Shown: positions 26,845 to 42,032, numbered from the stretch's first letter. The stretch is 64,000 nucleotides of DNA from Syncephalastrum monosporum B8922 (GCA_000697355.1 JNEN01000969.1:21258-85257); one strand, 5' to 3'. Numbers and translations are program-made. Notes: generated from the sequence alone by a model not told the origin.

Positions 26845-27789
26845 TAATAATGAAACATATAACAAATATCACACATATACGTCATAATCATACTCAAAGA
26901 ATGACCACTACCCGTCATGGATGAAAGATACGCGCTTCAGTGAGAGTCGTGTAAAAGCGCGAGATGTGTGCTAGCGGTCCTCAACTGTTTATCTTTGTAT
27001 CCTCAAAGTAAAGCGCAGCGATCAAAAGTATGTAGCCTGTCGCCTGCCCGTATGTAGCTGATTTCTTACAGAAGATGTATGTCGTATGAATTCACATGGA
27101 AAAGAATGAGATACATCAATAAGGGAAAAAGCGGTAGGGGATACACAAAGGTGAGGGTACGCATTACAAAATTTGCTGCCGTGGCAATAAAGAAACAGAA
27201 CAGCGCATGATACTGTATACTTTATGCTGGATTAAAGCCAGCCCCAGTTACGCAGCCTGTTACCTTATAGACTTTTTATTTTACTCACGCGATCGGGGGA
27301 TGTGCTATGCCTGGTTTTACGCTCCTTAAGCCAGGATAAGCGATTGAAATACACTATGTATGAGAGTGAGATAGCCAGAGTGGCGCTACACGAGAGTAAT
27401 TTTTACATACTGCTTATATGCTGCAATACATCTGCTGGGATTTGCGTGTAACTGAGTAGCACACACCCGGTAACCATAAGAGTTTCTTTAATGCCTGTGC
27501 ATCGTCAAGGTTACTTATCACCTACGTAGGTATCACATGCGTATTTATCATCATCGAATAGGTGAAAGGAGCGATTGTGAAGACCACAACAAATTCAAGA
27601 TAATTGCATACGCATGCGAAGATGCAAGAATCCTTGCCGTAACGCCTGCCGAGGGCCCTAAAATTTAAAAGAGTATCAAGATTCATACATTATTTTAAAT
27701 TGCAGAGAAAACAGAAATATATGACAATGACAAATATAGAATGCAAATGATTACGTCTACTACTACTGCTACTACTACTGCTACCATTA
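26845..27789. other. intergenic between convergent SEC24 and URB2
   Basis: 3' flanks of two convergent genes. No gene seen. A (TAC)n-type microsatellite lies at about 27757-27795, running into the URB2 stop codon. Confidence 0.6.
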
Positions 27790-30700
27790 CTACTGTCCCT
27801 TGTACTTGTGATTCTCGGCCCATTCGGTATGAAAGTTTTTGTACAAGAGCTTGCCCGCGTTCTCCAGACCAGTCATGACCAGATCACGGTCGCCTGGGCC
27901 ACACACATCCATCAAACTGTACAGACCCGGGAGCAGCGCGGCCTTGAGGGCCGGGTCCATGATACACAGGCTCGCGTTTTGCTGGATCACGAAATATTCC
28001 ATCAGCAGAAAGGGCGCGTGTCTGGCCACCACGTGCTGCGTCTCGGAGGCGCCCGCAAACTTCTTCTGGCCGAGGTGCTCCAACACACGGGCGAGGGCCG
28101 GCGCACACCGGAGGGGCGCATGGGCAAACAGGATCGGGATCGCCTTGGGCGGAGCTTGCTCGACCACGACGTGCGCGGTGCGGAAGCAGTGGAGCAGGCT
28201 CTGCAGAATGCCAATCAGTGTCGAGAGTGGGCCCGCCACGACTTCTTTGCGGTGGTTCAGGAGGAGGCTCTGCAGGACGTGGCAGATCGCCTCAAAAACG
28301 GAGCGAGCCTGGTCGGCGTCGAGGGTGAGCCGCTCGGCCGCGGTGGGGTGGCTGACTTGGAGGATACAGGAGAGGATGAGGGAGACGTGGACGGGGAGGA
28401 TGGTCAAGGTCTATCGATATAGATGGGATTGAGTGAGTCAATGCGTGAGTGGCGAGTGGCTCTTCCTATAGTTATATCTCATGCTTACCTTGTCCTTGCT
28501 GACCAGGACTAGGATGTGGAGGATCTGCAGCAAGGACTGTACGGAACGCGTCCGGCCTGCCAGAAGCGAGAGCTTGGGGACCAGATAGAATAGGCTGTTC
28601 CGCAAGGCATTTCCCTTGTGGGCTAGGGCAACGCATATCAGACCACCTTGTTTCTTTCTTTTGCGTTTCTATTTTTCTTACCTTCGGTATAACTGGATAG
28701 CACAACGGACACCAATGATAGAAAGACCTGCTCCTGTTCGGGCGTCCCGATCCGCTTATCTTGGTCACACAGCGCGGCCAGACTGACCAAGACATGGTTG
28801 TATTGTGCAAAGGTGAGGCCCAGGAGCCAAGTCCGGAACGCGCTTGCGATCGCATCCGAGGTCGTGGCCGAGTAAAGGTACCACACTACGGCCAGAATCC
28901 GCTCGGTGACGTCGTCGTTGGACTGCAAGGTCGTGCAGAGCGCGTCGACGAACGCGGATGCCTGCGCGGGGTCGACCTGGCGTTGGAGGTCGCGAGTGAG
29001 AGGCGACGCGAGCGCGATCAGTGCCTGCGACAGGCTGGGGGTATCAAGCGCTTCCTGGGCATCGAAAAGGCGGGCGTAGCGCTGGAGCCGGCTCGTCAGT
29101 TGCAACACCTGACTCGAGAGTGTCTTCGAGGGCGTGTCACGCAGCTCATGCAAGACATGGTGTGCGACCTTTTTGAGGGTGGCCTCGACCACGGGTATGC
29201 TTTCCAGCTTGGCGTGTCTACATGGAGTGTGTGTTTGAGGTGAGGATCCTGTTGGGTTCTTCAAGTATATATTTCATACCTCTCTTTGAAGGCGTTGATG
29301 GTATCCAATGCATCCACGAACCAGTCCAGTCCTCTGGGAGACGTACCGTCAAGATAGCTGAGGCAGTGCTCAAACGTAGACGCGACGTAGCTGCCTTGCT
29401 CGCTGTCGGCGGATGTACCCAGCATGGATCTGCACACACTATGAGTTACCAAAATTACAACGCTTTCGAGGAAAGGAACCTACCCGAGCAACAGCTTGAA
29501 AATATCCCGGCTCACGGTCTTGAGTTCGGCCGTTTCCTCGCTCACCGAACCGAGGAACCACGCGAGACATGCCGGGTGCGTTCCCTAACCCCTCCACGCA
29601 TGAGCCTCTCCGAACATATAGATGACATGAACCCAGAATCTTAACTTACAAGAAGAGGAAATATCGGCCGGTGTCGGTAGAGTCGCAAGAGAAGACTGCG
29701 GCAGACGATGTTTGGGCCAGCCCATAGGTCGAGCAGAAAGACGAGTGCATCGAGACGGCGCAATTCATCACGTGCGAGGCACTCGGGCGGAAAGACCAGG
29801 AGAGGGCGGATCAAATCCGTGGCCGTCTGCGCTGCCTCGGGAGTCGCGATGCAAGGATGGGTGGTCAGTGCGTCGCCATGTGTGCTCAGTGCCTGCGAGA
29901 ATTCTTTGGCGGGCACATTGGCCTGGGCGAGCACGTTTGCCACCGCGCCGCTCTGGTGCTTGAAGTGGGCGGCGATCCGATCCAGGGCCACCTTGAACGT
30001 CTCGACTGTACAAGCCCATGAGATTCTATCCGATACACCCAAGCTGTCTTTTTTTTTTAAAAAAAAAAAAAAGGCTTACCGCGCAGGCGATCGGCTTCGT
30101 AAAAGGCGGCAGAAGACAGCACGATCTTTTGGAGAGTGTTTAACGAGAGCGTGTGCGGGTCGTCTGCGGGCGGAGCGCCCAGCAGACCAGACGCCAGTTG
30201 GCTGGCCCGTGCGTCGTCCACGACACGGGAAACAATCTCGAACCAGTCGTCAACCAGTAATTTCCAGCACGCGAGGCGCACGCCAGGGCCATCTTCCAAA
30301 TGGGCGAGCATGCCATCCCACTGACTATCCAAACGCGCGCCTGTCGCGACAAAGTCAACGACCGGGTTCACCCACACGCTCAGCTCAGCGTCGGGCGTTT
30401 CCAGAAAAGTCAGATAGGCATGTTGCAAGATCGCATTGGCCTACGTCATGGGGTCAGTCGCGCATCCCATATCTCCTTGAAACAACTTACGCTGTAGACA
30501 GCAACCATACGCGCATTCAACGTATCGAGCGCAGTAGTCGAAGACTTGAATATATGCAACAAGGTGTCCGCCAGCCAGACGCGTTTGGACGCGTCCAAGC
30601 CATCCCAGTACACATCCGGCAAGGCGTTGGCCAGTGCAAAATGGATCTGCAGCGCAGGTAAGACGCCGCCTTCCGGGTCCTCCTGCAACGCAGGCGACAA

Positions 30701-32586
30701 AAACGCCTGCCAGAGCGTGGCCATCGTCGCGGCCATCACCGGTTTCTGGCGCGGGGTGGGCTTGAAAGCGCCAATGAATTGGGTCAGGAACACAGCAATA
30801 AAGCGCGCGAGTCGTGCGGGTCGAGGCTGACTTGTGCCGTTTTGCTTTCGCTTCTTGGCCGGAGGTGCGTCTTGCTCCGAGGTGAGCTCGCTGCAGAGGC
30901 GGTCGAATATGGCCGGGCCCTGGATGCTCGGCAGGTGGTGATGGACTGCAGACGCAAATCTAAACACACACACGTACACATGTCGTTGTTTTAGCACAGG
31001 GAGAAAGAGCGCTTTTTCCTTTTTTTTTTTTTTGTTCTACGTACGCTTCCAGTAAGTCGCGGCGGAAGAGGGGTTTCTCGAGCAAGACGTGCGAGCCTTC
31101 ATAAGCAACGCTCGGCAGCGCGTTAAGGATATCGTCCACAAACGCGTCCAGCTGGCGAGAGGCGGTGTAAGTCTCCAAGACCGCGGCGACAAAGCCTGTG
31201 CAGTCCGCCTCGGCATCTTTGGAAGGCTGTCCGTGATCGGTTAGAAAGAGAGACAGAGAAGGAGCCATTCTGGATCCATTCTTCGACTTACGTTGACCAT
31301 GGAGGGCCACAGGTGGCTGATACGGCTCTCAATCAGCGCATAGTCCAGTTGAAGCAACGTGCGTGCAATGCGGAACACAACGCCCTGGTGATATTCTTTT
31401 CATAGGATAAGCATTCCATCCTTTACATGCCCTTCATCCCTTACTTGATGTGTCCTTTATGTACGCGACTGTTTTATCCGCAATCTCCTCCAGTGTTGCG
31501 AGCTGCGTACGTGAAATGGTATCGTTTCGCGCGCGGTAGACATCGGACTGGAGCAATTCATCGAGGAGCAGGCACAGCGTCTGCAAGTGGAAGGTCGAGT
31601 CGCCGGCCTCGATGAGGTTGAGCAGCTCCTTGAAAAAGCCAAACTCGACGGTGCGCGTGACGTCGTCGCTGAGCGTGCCGCGTCGCTTTCGGAAGGCGAG
31701 GATGAATTCGTGGAGCAGGACGGGCAGGACAGCGAGGGCATCGTCGGTCTGGTTGCCGTGCAGCATGCGTGCCAGCTCTTCAAACAAGGCGGACACAAAG
31801 TTGGTACGCTGCTTCGTGTTACTGCTGTTGCTCGTAGACTGGGCGACCATCGTGTATTCCAGCACGGTCTCGGGGTGGAACAAGCCATGCACAAGCACAC
31901 GCGTGATCTGATCCGCCATGGCAGATACGCGTCTGCGCACGGCCAACAGACTCGCAAAGAAGCGACCGGTGAAGCTCGTAAACACCTTTTTCGGGTTGGG
32001 TGCCTGTGTGACTTGTGTGTCGAAGCGATCGAGCAGCACCGCCGCCAACGCTTGGTATTCGCCGTCTTGCAGCACTTTGTCCAGCACGGCTTCCAGGGCC
32101 GCCGCGGTCTGGTCAAACGCAGGCCGGAACGAGAGCGCAAACGTCGGGCTGAGCAGACAGGCAAGGCCGGCCGTCAACGCCTCCAGGGAAGGCTGCTCCA
32201 TATCGCTCTGAACGGCCTGTGTGACAGCCTGCAAAAGTGGCACGCGGATCGCAGGAGGCTTGCTCCCTTTCGGTTTCTGATCGTAATGCTGCAAGAGCGC
32301 ATGCAAGAGCTGCCAGTACCCGATCTGTCTCCATGCTGCGTCTTTCTCACTATACACAGACGATCGCTGTTTAGGAAAGCGCGGATCGGGCGTGCAAAGG
32401 CCACACTTACTCTTTCGAAGGTCGACACAGCGCATTGCATAACCATTCCAGCAAAAAGTCGTCTTTTCTCGGGAAGAACACGCGATCGTCGTGCCACGCC
32501 TCCGTTGCAAGCTGAATGCGGGTCTCACTGCTTAATCCAGCTCCTTTGAGCGATTTCGCAATGGCTTCCGAGGTCAATGGGGCCAT
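27790..32586 (-). CDS. URB2: ribosome biogenesis protein Urb2/Npa2
   Basis: Twelve exons (32586-32411, 32349-31445, 31395-31292, 31226-31045, 30959-30491, 30440-30080, 30005-29650, 29584-29484, 29429-29280, 29217-28682, 28622-28489, 28410-27790) remain in phase and give 1364 aa. The last exon is the conserved Urb2/Npa2 C-terminal domain (CHVLQSLLLNHRKEV; GLYSLMDVCG; LLYKNFHTEW...HKYKG). The rest is a long alpha-solenoid-like protein with weak sequence conservation, as expected. It has a KKRK basic patch in exon 5. Urb2 acts in the nucleolus with Urb1/Npa1 in early 60S pre-rRNA processing. Two acceptor choices (32350 and 31396) were fixed only by phase, so those junctions are less certain. Start at 32586 is the ATG before the first conserved block. 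Confidence 0.85.
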
Positions 32587-34019
32587 TCGACGTGTAAAAA
32601 GTTGCCTAACCGTCTTCTGAAAGAACTCTAGCAAGGAAAAAATAACACAAATTTTGGTTTCCTTTTTGGGCAAAGCAAATGTTCAGATTTGGGGGTTTTG
32701 TAGTGTGTTCCCAGCCAAGTCCCGTCCTCAACTGCCCCGCTTTGCTCTCGACTCGAAGATGATCCATCATTATCATGGTGACTGCCCGTCTAAAGCCGGA
32801 CAGGCGGCATGCTAAATACGTATACAGTTGCTGTGCAGTGATCTTAAGGACGCAAGGAAAAACAATAAATAGTTCGAGACGTGCTGGTAAAGTGGGTAGA
32901 TACGAGATCATGTCTGGTCACGGATGACTTGTTTGTCACGTCGATAAATTTCCCAAGAATGGCTTTCTAGGCATCTGCTTGAGCAGCGAAGGGTGATACT
33001 TCACCTGGCGTTGCCGTAGTGTGTTTACCGGCAGTCACTGAAACTAGTCATAGCAAGTGATCTTGGCCTCATTAGACGTATCGTAGGCGCTGTGTCCTAT
33101 ATCGTAACAGGACACCGCCGCCTCGCGACTGACTAAGGCAGCTACAGTGAGTGAGAGACCGCCACCCATGCAAAATCGATAGCATCAAGTTTACTATGAG
33201 CATGCGCAATTAGACAAGCCCGAAGATATATAGCAGGTAACTCGCTTCTGAAAAAATGTATCTATAAACTTCCCTGTAAAAATTTCTACCTGTTACGCAT
33301 GTCAGCCATTTATGATGCCTCGGTCGTCAATCCCCTCGTGTCCTTGTTTTGCATGAATATTCCATATTTTCTGCTGGAGCGTTCCTGGTTATATAGATCC
33401 CTCAGACAGGTGAAGCTACGCCACTTGAATATCCTACTGCATCGACTATGGTATTAATGAGCTATGACATTTAATTAGTACCGTATGTGCATGTTACTGT
33501 ATTTCTGGAGTTTAAGGTGTATAAAGGGTTTTTGTCAAGTGTTGTATGACGCATATTAATTTCTGCAAGGAAGGGTCGAGTGAGTGGATGAAGTGATGGT
33601 AGAAAAATAGAGTTGGTAGAAATAAATGATGCCCAGCAGACAGATGATGCTATCCGGGAATGATAGTTGCCTAAATGGTCATAGATCCAAGAGCAGGCGA
33701 CAGGGCACGAGATATTTCAGCTGAATGGGAAAGTTCCTGTTCCTGATCTGCCCCGCAGAAAGAAGCAGACGCAAGACAGAACAATCAAACGAATATAGGA
33801 AATCTGAATGAATATATATATATCTGTGTGATGTGGAGTTGCGTCACACCAAACGTCATATAGACACACAGACCCGAAATTGAATCCTTCGCTAGTTCTG
33901 GTCCCAGTCTTGAGACCACAGCAGCCGACTTTCCGATTGAATAAAAGAGAGTCAATTCACATTGTTCCCTTAAAAAGTAACCTGCTTCTTTCTCTCCTGT
34001 CTTTTACTTTATTTTGAAC
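32587..34019. other. divergent promoter region URB2/SPE3, otherwise empty
   Basis: Intergenic between two divergent genes. No coding signal. The last 100 bases contain a CT-rich leader for the spermidine synthase. A short (AT)n run lies at about 33811-33822. Confidence 0.55.
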
Positions 34020-35260
<1,241 letters not shown>

Positions 35261-36671
35261 CAGGAGACGAGACATGAGGGCGAGTGCAGGAAATGGAAGC
35301 AATAAAGCGTACATAGCATCTTGGTTCATTGCATCCGAATTACACTCTAAAGCTTGCAATGATAATATAAATGAAATTCAATTCAGGTTAGAGCTAAAGG
35401 TTATTATCAATGTGTTTAGATCATCATCTGCTCATCTTTGGACATTATCTGTACGCCTGATCCATTGTGCATATGCACTGGTATCAAATAATGTGGAATG
35501 CTGGGGCTGATGGGATCCATCTTAGCATTTACATGAAAGGTATGGCAATATGATTTGTAGAAAGTAATTCTCAGGGGCCATTGATATCGCGTGATGCAGG
35601 TAAACAATGACATGCTTATCCTAACTGCTCAGATGTAACTATATGTGGTTTCTGGTTTTCGTATAGAGGTGCCTCAAATGTGGAATGTGGGATGATGTCA
35701 GCGATCGTGTTGATAGCATAACTGAGTCATTTCTTATCAAAGATGAGGACAGCCCGGTCTGTGCGTTGCATAATATCGAACAAATGTTTTATAAATTCAT
35801 TTGCTCCATCCTTACCTATTCACCCTTCCCCTGCCCACTCATTCCTCAAGATGTGTCCGACTCGACTGAGATAGCATCCCTTTGGATGTATTCGAGTCCA
35901 AGATGCGACTGCATCTTATTTTTACGAGGGTACCTAATTCTATACCAAAAATATGCGGCAAGCAGCAAGCGTACAGGTATACAAAGTTACGCACATGGCT
36001 CACGCTCTTTAGTGCATTCTTAGAGAGCTATACATCAGATGATAGGGATTGATATATGTGGAACACGGATACGCACTCATATCGGCTCTTATCAGTTTGT
36101 CCATTAATGAAAAAAAAAGTCCCGTACACCGCATTCTTCTGTGATGGCTAGTAAGCTGCATTTTACTTTTCAGCCTACCTCGCTGCAGTTATAGTGGCTG
36201 TGGGTGGCTATTTTCATATAATGGGACAAGTTTTAGCAATCTAACAATAAACAGAGTACGCTTGTTTCAGTTCTCGTTCATCTGTTACTAACTTATCAGT
36301 ATTTCTTCATAGCACGGCATGGTCAACCGCTAAGCTTCAAGCAACATCCTCTGATCCAATTGTCATCTACATATATGGGCGAATAAGTTCCGTTTATACA
36401 CAAAATGATGCCCTTCAATCTCGTTGGACAGGTGAGTGATGCGCAGGTTTATCTTTCGCAGGCCTTACCCTGAAACGAGGAAAAAGAACGAAGTTGTATG
36501 AAGACAAGATGTCTCTGAAATAAATAATATTATTTAAAATACATCTAGTACAGCAATCTTTTTTATCTGCAAGCGGGCCAAAAGACGGCAAAGAAAGTGC
36601 CCCACCATTAATATGTACATTAACACACAAGGGGGTGGGGGTATCATAAAGAATGATGTGCAGACCAAAGA
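35261..36671. other. intergenic between convergent genes, no gene seen
   Basis: AT-rich, with short frames only (for example 35685-36023) and no domain. It presumably contains the 3' untranslated regions of the spermidine synthase and the transporter. Confidence 0.55.
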
Positions 36672-38278
36672 TTACGAAGCGTCAGCCGTCTTTGGGGACT
36701 TTTCGTCGACCGAGTGCTTCTCGCTCGACGCGCGCTCATCCACATCCGCGGTGCCTTGATTCTGTTCAAGATCGTCGACGGGAAGGCCCATGAGCTCACG
36801 GCGTTCCTTTTCAAACTTGGATTCGTCAAAGGTACCCATCACCGGTGTGGGGGCAGGGAAAATGTGGTAGATGGCAATACCGATAATGACGACGACGTAA
36901 GCAAAAGGGTACATGACGGTCACCTGATATGTAGTAATAAAAAGACAAAAAGAGGTCAGCCAGATGAGATTGGAAGAATGAAGAAACTTACGGTGTAACC
37001 GAAAAGACCAAGACCGAAGATGAGACCGTAAAAGTCGCTGGTCAGGATGGACAGATTGTACTAATATATCTCATGCATCAGCCGACCTGATTGTGTCCAC
37101 CCAATCTTCCCCCCCCCCGCAACCTTTGTTCAGTACTTACAAGGATAGCGCTGCCCATACGGAACATGATGGGAGCCAGACTGTAGAGGATGAACATGCA
37201 GCCGGTGTAGGCGATAATCATACCCACCGCCTCGGGCTGGCCCACCAGCGTCGCGAATTCGTTGCGCTCAAAGATCATGAGCTGCACAAAGTTGATAAAC
37301 GTAGCAAAGCTATCCGAGCGTGGATGAGTTCAAACCGCACATGCATTACCCAGTATCGTCTGGACTTACAAGGTAAAGCAGCCAATGACCTCGTACAACG
37401 GGTGCTTACGGGCCATGTATTCCTCGCCGACGTTACTGAAGCCATAGAGGGTTGCACCGAGCAGACAGTACAGATCACCACGCACAGGATCAATCGCATC
37501 GTAATTCTTGCCTGTAATGACATCGCTACCGACCAGCATTCCCAGACCGACCAGGGCGATGAAGATGCCGAGGTACTGGACCCACCGGAACCGCACCTTC
37601 AGAAAGATGACGGACAGGATCACACACACGGGTGTGCTCCAGCAGTCGATCAGCATGGCCGACAACATGGACGTGTACTCGTATGACTTGACGACAAAGT
37701 AATTGCCTTCAACATCGATGAAACCAAGGATAAAGTCTATAAAGGAGGTGTTACACTCGTTTCCGATCCAGTGGCCCTGGCTATCTTTTTCTCTCATACA
37801 CACGCTGTTTACGTACAGAAAATACCACGGCGCCAGAATTGAAGCAACCAGCCCTTGATACCACGCTTGTAGATAGCATACGAGTTGTAAACAATAGCCA
37901 GGCACGCACTATGCCAACAGATCAATATGTGTCTTTTTACGGCTATGATCTGTGCACTCACTAGACCAAGAAGGTCTGCATGGTGGCTGCGGACACGCCA
38001 TAGTCATTGCCGAGTTTGGTGGTCGTCACGTTTGTTCCAGTAATGCAAAGCGACAGCACTATAAAGTCATGTTTGTATCATTGTCATTTCGGTTGATAAG
38101 CATCAACAAGGGGAAGAGGAAAGGGGAGCTAAATTGGTGGCAGTCGCATGCGTCCCTATCAATTACCTTGGCCAAGGAAAAGCACCTTTAGGAATTTGGG
38201 ATCCTTGAGGAACTGGGAGCGTTCCTTGAGGTGTGCCTTGATAGTGCCCCACCGGGTCGGCTTCGTTTTTTCGTCCAT
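36672..38278 (-). CDS. SLC35F1/F2-type solute carrier (drug/metabolite transporter superfamily)
   Basis: Seven exons (38278-38167, 38058-37962, 37908-37817, 37736-37370, 37309-37141, 37060-36992, 36923-36672) give 385 aa with about ten hydrophobic segments. Examples are FVVKSYEYTSMLSAMLIDC, YLGIFIALVGLGMLVGSD and FAYVVVIIGIAIYHIF. The YSYEYTS-like segment followed by LLDCWSTP-type sequence and the GATLYGFSNVGEE(Y/F) block are characteristic of the SLC35F family (former DUF914). Both ends are hydrophilic and face the cytosol by inference; the tail is rich in Glu and Lys. Family members are nucleotide-sugar-transporter relatives of mostly unknown substrate, in Golgi or endosomal membranes. Confidence 0.88.
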
Positions 38279-39158
38279 AAAGAGGAGAGTAAAAGGAAAG
38301 AGTGGAAGAAAAAAGGGAGACTCTGCCCGATCGGGAAAAAAACAAAAAAACGCAAAAAAAAAAAAAGAAAATACTGTAAAAAAAAAAAAATCACTGTGCA
38401 CGGCGGTCCCGACCATAGATGGTTATTTTTCCTCTTTGGGTCCGTGTGTACCGTGTCCTGGGAACACAGATCTTTACTATCATAGCGTCCTATGTTCTGA
38501 TTTTCTCTCGTACTGTATGTGTAGAGACAATTGGACGTCTTGTGTGATTTTGATGATCCGCAGATGACCCGTGGGAAACATGAAAAAGAACAAGATGCAT
38601 AATCAAGGTGCAATGGCATAATGATGGAGTCCATCAGCATCTTACTGCTTTTTACATGAGCGCCGCCTCAACCAACCCGTTCGCGTTGTTTCCTAAATCA
38701 AGCCATTTACCGGGTACTGTATGTAGAAGCATAGAAGTATATTTTTCAGCCTTTTTTATTTTTTATTTCTTTATTGAAAGTATGATACATGCAAAAGGGA
38801 TGAGCGCATTGAAGCGATTATACTATTTATACAGAGAAAGGAGGCGATCCGCGAATGTGGTTTTTGTTGTTAATACTGAGGTGATGGTAGTTCAGAAGGT
38901 GGATAGGTGTGTGTGTGCGCTGATATGATTGATTGGTTAAGTTGTATGCGATAAAGAGGATGGATTGTTGGAGGTCGTGAGAGTGCAGACAGCTCAGTCG
39001 CAAGGATAAGATAAACGGGGTAGGTTGGTAAAATGTGGATTTGGACACACGTGTGTTGTGTGTGTGTGTGTGCTTGATAAAGGTGATTAGTAGGATAAGT
39101 CCCAGCCAGCAAAAGATTGTATGTGCATCGAGTATGTGTGTGTGTGTGTGTGTGTGTT
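38279..39158. other. spacer between transporter start and TBP 3' end
   Basis: Both neighbours are on the minus strand. It contains the transporter promoter (poly-A/poly-T runs near 38336-38392), the TBP 3' flank and a (TG)n tract at 39138-39157. No gene seen. Confidence 0.55.
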
Positions 39159-40217
39159 TTAGGGTTTGCGGAACTCGAGCAGCACAGGGTATATATGCTG
39201 GAAGGCTTGATAGATCTCCTCACGGACCTTGGCACCAGTCAAGACGATCTTGCCAGACACAAAGATCAGGAGGACAATCTTGGGTTTGACCATGCGATAA
39301 ATCAAGCCAGGGAACAGCTCAGGCTCATACTGCGGCACATTCAATAAACAATGGAAACCAACCTTCCGTTGCAACTTACCGAGCTGAAGTGTCCGTGAGA
39401 GTACGCAAGACCCTCCAGACGGATCGGGAAACGCACATCGCATGAGCCCACAATGTTCTGAATCTTGAAGTCCGTGAACTTGGACTGGAAGCCGAGCTTC
39501 TGGATGATACGCGCGTACTTGCGTGCAGCCAGCTTGGAGTCATCCTCGCTCTTGGCACCGGTCACGACCATCTTGCCCGAAGCAAAGATCAGTGCCGTCG
39601 TCTTGGGCTCACGGATACGCATGATCACCGCAGCAAAACGCTATGAAAAGGTTCAGATCTGAACATTATTACACAACACGCGCAATGCGCACCTTGGGAT
39701 TGTACTCGGCATTACGAGCATGAAGCGCAATCGTTTTGAGATCCAAGCGACAATCCAGGTTGACAGTGGCAACGATGTTTCTGTAGAAAAACAAAAAAGA
39801 GAAAAAGGGATTGTGAATACATCATGAACAATCGCATGAGGATAAGAAGAAAAAAAAGTAGGAAAGCTGTGGTTGGCCGATGATGGTGTCGGATGGGTAT
39901 AATGCAGTCGATGCTTTTTATTGTGTGTGTAGGTATAACAGGACTTGCTCGCAGCCGTAGGAAGGAGAGAGAGAGAGAGAGAGAGGGACGAAGAGGGGTA
40001 TACTGGATATAAAGAAAGAAGGAAGTACTTACTGCAAAGTAGGGGTGATGCCCGCCACGGAGTAAGGGTTCTGATCTCTACTGGGCGTGGGAGCATCGAC
40101 GGGGGCAGGCGTCGAAGGCACTGCGAATGGAGTGGTTGGATTGTGGGGGGTGGGCAACGACGGCGTCTGCATAGCAGGAGTCGTCATCGAGGGCGTGGCA
40201 ATATTGAATCCGGACAT
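39159..40217 (-). CDS. SPT15: TATA-box-binding protein
   Basis: Four exons (40217-40033, 39780-39693, 39640-39380, 39329-39159) give 234 aa. The C-terminal 180 residues are the two-repeat saddle: [34 protein letters not shown] opens repeat 1, with [21 protein letters not shown]. The second repeat reads [19 protein letters not shown] and continues [33 protein letters not shown]. It binds TATA elements and nucleates Pol I, II and III initiation complexes. The N-terminal 55 residues are a Pro/Thr-rich tail specific to the lineage. Its own promoter has a TATA-like element about 70 bp upstream of the ATG. Confidence 0.98.
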
Positions 40218-40287
40218 GCTGTGCTGAGCTGAGCTGAAAAGGTAGGTGAGAGAGGGAGGGAAGAAAGAGAAAGAGTTGTGGCTTAGT

Positions 40288-40295
40288 ATATATAG
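40288..40295 (-). promoter_or_regulatory. TATA-like element upstream of TBP
   Basis: TATATATA on either strand (palindromic), 71-78 bp upstream of the TBP start codon and followed by a purine/pyrimidine-skewed leader. The position fits a core promoter TATA box; function is inferred. Confidence 0.45.
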
Positions 40296-41456
40296 GCCCG
40301 CGAAAATTTGGGGGACGGGTGCGAGATCACCTCTTTATATACCTTTTGTAAATGTGGCTTAGAAACGCGGAGGCCAAAAACAAAATCCCGAATTTGTCAT
40401 TTCTTCGTTTTCGCCTTTCTTTTCTCTTCCATTACGAAAATATATGGAAGGCATACACCCTGCCCCTTTCTTTCCCTGTCTCTTTCCCGCCCTACAACTA
40501 ATCAACCCTGTGCTTTATTATCAAATGCTACTTCTTTGAGACGATTGAAAAAAAAGCGAACTGGAACATGAGTCATAAAGAAAGAAAAGAATGGGTATCG
40601 CATTTATCGCCAAGACGAGCATGCGCCTTGAGTGCGTTTGCACCAATCAGAATCGAGTACGTGGGAGTTGTGTTTGACTCACCCCTTATAATCTATATAC
40701 CCACATACACACCACCCTCTCGACCCAACACAACTCACAGACACGTACACAACGACACATCACCCGCGCCTGAATAAGTGCCCCTCATCCTCCTCCTCCC
40801 CTCCCCTTTCCAGCTCCTCGTTTTTTCTTCCTGGTCTCCTTGACTTTTTTTTTCTTTGATTGTTATAAAGGGTCAGTCGAGGGCGATGGATGTCTCCATT
40901 TTTTTTTTCTTTTCGCTTCTTTACCCTTACTGGTCGCCACCGAGGTCATGAGCCGGAAAAAGAAGAAAGGGAGTGAAAGAAGAGGGAAGAGAAAAAGTAA
41001 GGTGTGTCGTGTGGAAGTGGGTTGCACTGGATTAAAAAAAATGTGCGAGCAGTGTTAAGAAAAACAAAAAATAGTCCGGACGGGGGTCTGGTCCCAATCA
41101 CTATTCTCACATGGGCTGGGCGTGCACATGCGTGTGATGTGATGTGTGCGTATTGTATGTGTATGACTGCGCGCGCGCGTGTGTGTGTGTGTGTAAAAAA
41201 GACACAAGCAATGTCACAAGAGAAAGAAACGGCTCCTTTCCTGGATAAGCCGGAAATCGGATAACTTCAGCCGGCCGTAAATTTAGCCGCGGTGCGTGTA
41301 TGTAGCAAGTTCATTTTTTAACACCAAAAGACAAAGAAAAAGGAAGAGAAAAAAAAAGGTAAAAAAGAGGACTATACAAGGGGTGTAGATAATGTGAGGA
41401 ATGATGAAGACAGGGGGGGGGGTGACGAAGAAGACGAGAGAGAAGTGGGGATATCT
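40296..41456. other. TBP upstream region and SAP-gene 3' flank
   Basis: No coding signal. CT-rich on the + strand at about 40410-40500 and 40780-40930; a GC/GT dinucleotide run at 41169-41192. Confidence 0.5.
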
Positions 41457-41994
41457 TTAGTACCACGACGATTCGCCTCCTCCTTTTCCTTGGTGCTGAG
41501 CAAATGGCTGGTGTTGCTGCTGTTGTTGCTGCTGTTGTGAATGATGTGAAAGGCTGTCAAAGAGCGAGAGCTCATTATTAGAGTTGCCGAAAAGCGACGG
41601 CTGTTGTTGCATGAGGACCAGGAAATCGTCCGTTGTGTAGCCGTCCGGCAAATCCAGGTGAGGGAATTCGTGTAATCCTATAATTACAAATGATGTCAGT
41701 CGACAGAAAAAAAAATTGATAGACATGTGTCTGTTTACCCTGCTGTTGTCCTCCTTGCTGTTGTGATGAATAGGCATCCGAAGTCGACTGAAGATGAAGG
41801 TGCTGGTAATCGTGTGTACTCTGTTCAAACTGCTGCTCCTGCTGTTGCTGCTGTTGCTGTTGCATGGTTGCGTATTGTTGCAGCAAGAGATCGAGCGTGA
41901 GTGGGTCGAGATCCATGGACTCGAGTTTCACGGACGGGCCGTCAGGTTGGGACATTTGAGCCGGATCTTCCGAATATGTAGGCTCACCGTGCAT

Positions 41995-42032
<38 letters not shown>

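Noticed and set aside
32361..32366. alternative URB2 exon 2 acceptor (ACAG at about 32367)
   Set aside because: It breaks phase with exon 1; the TATAG acceptor at 32350 preserves it.
31587..32549. 320-codon + strand frame opposite URB2
   Set aside because: It crosses URB2 introns, has no domain, and the minus strand gives a continuous 12-exon protein with the Urb2 C-terminal domain.
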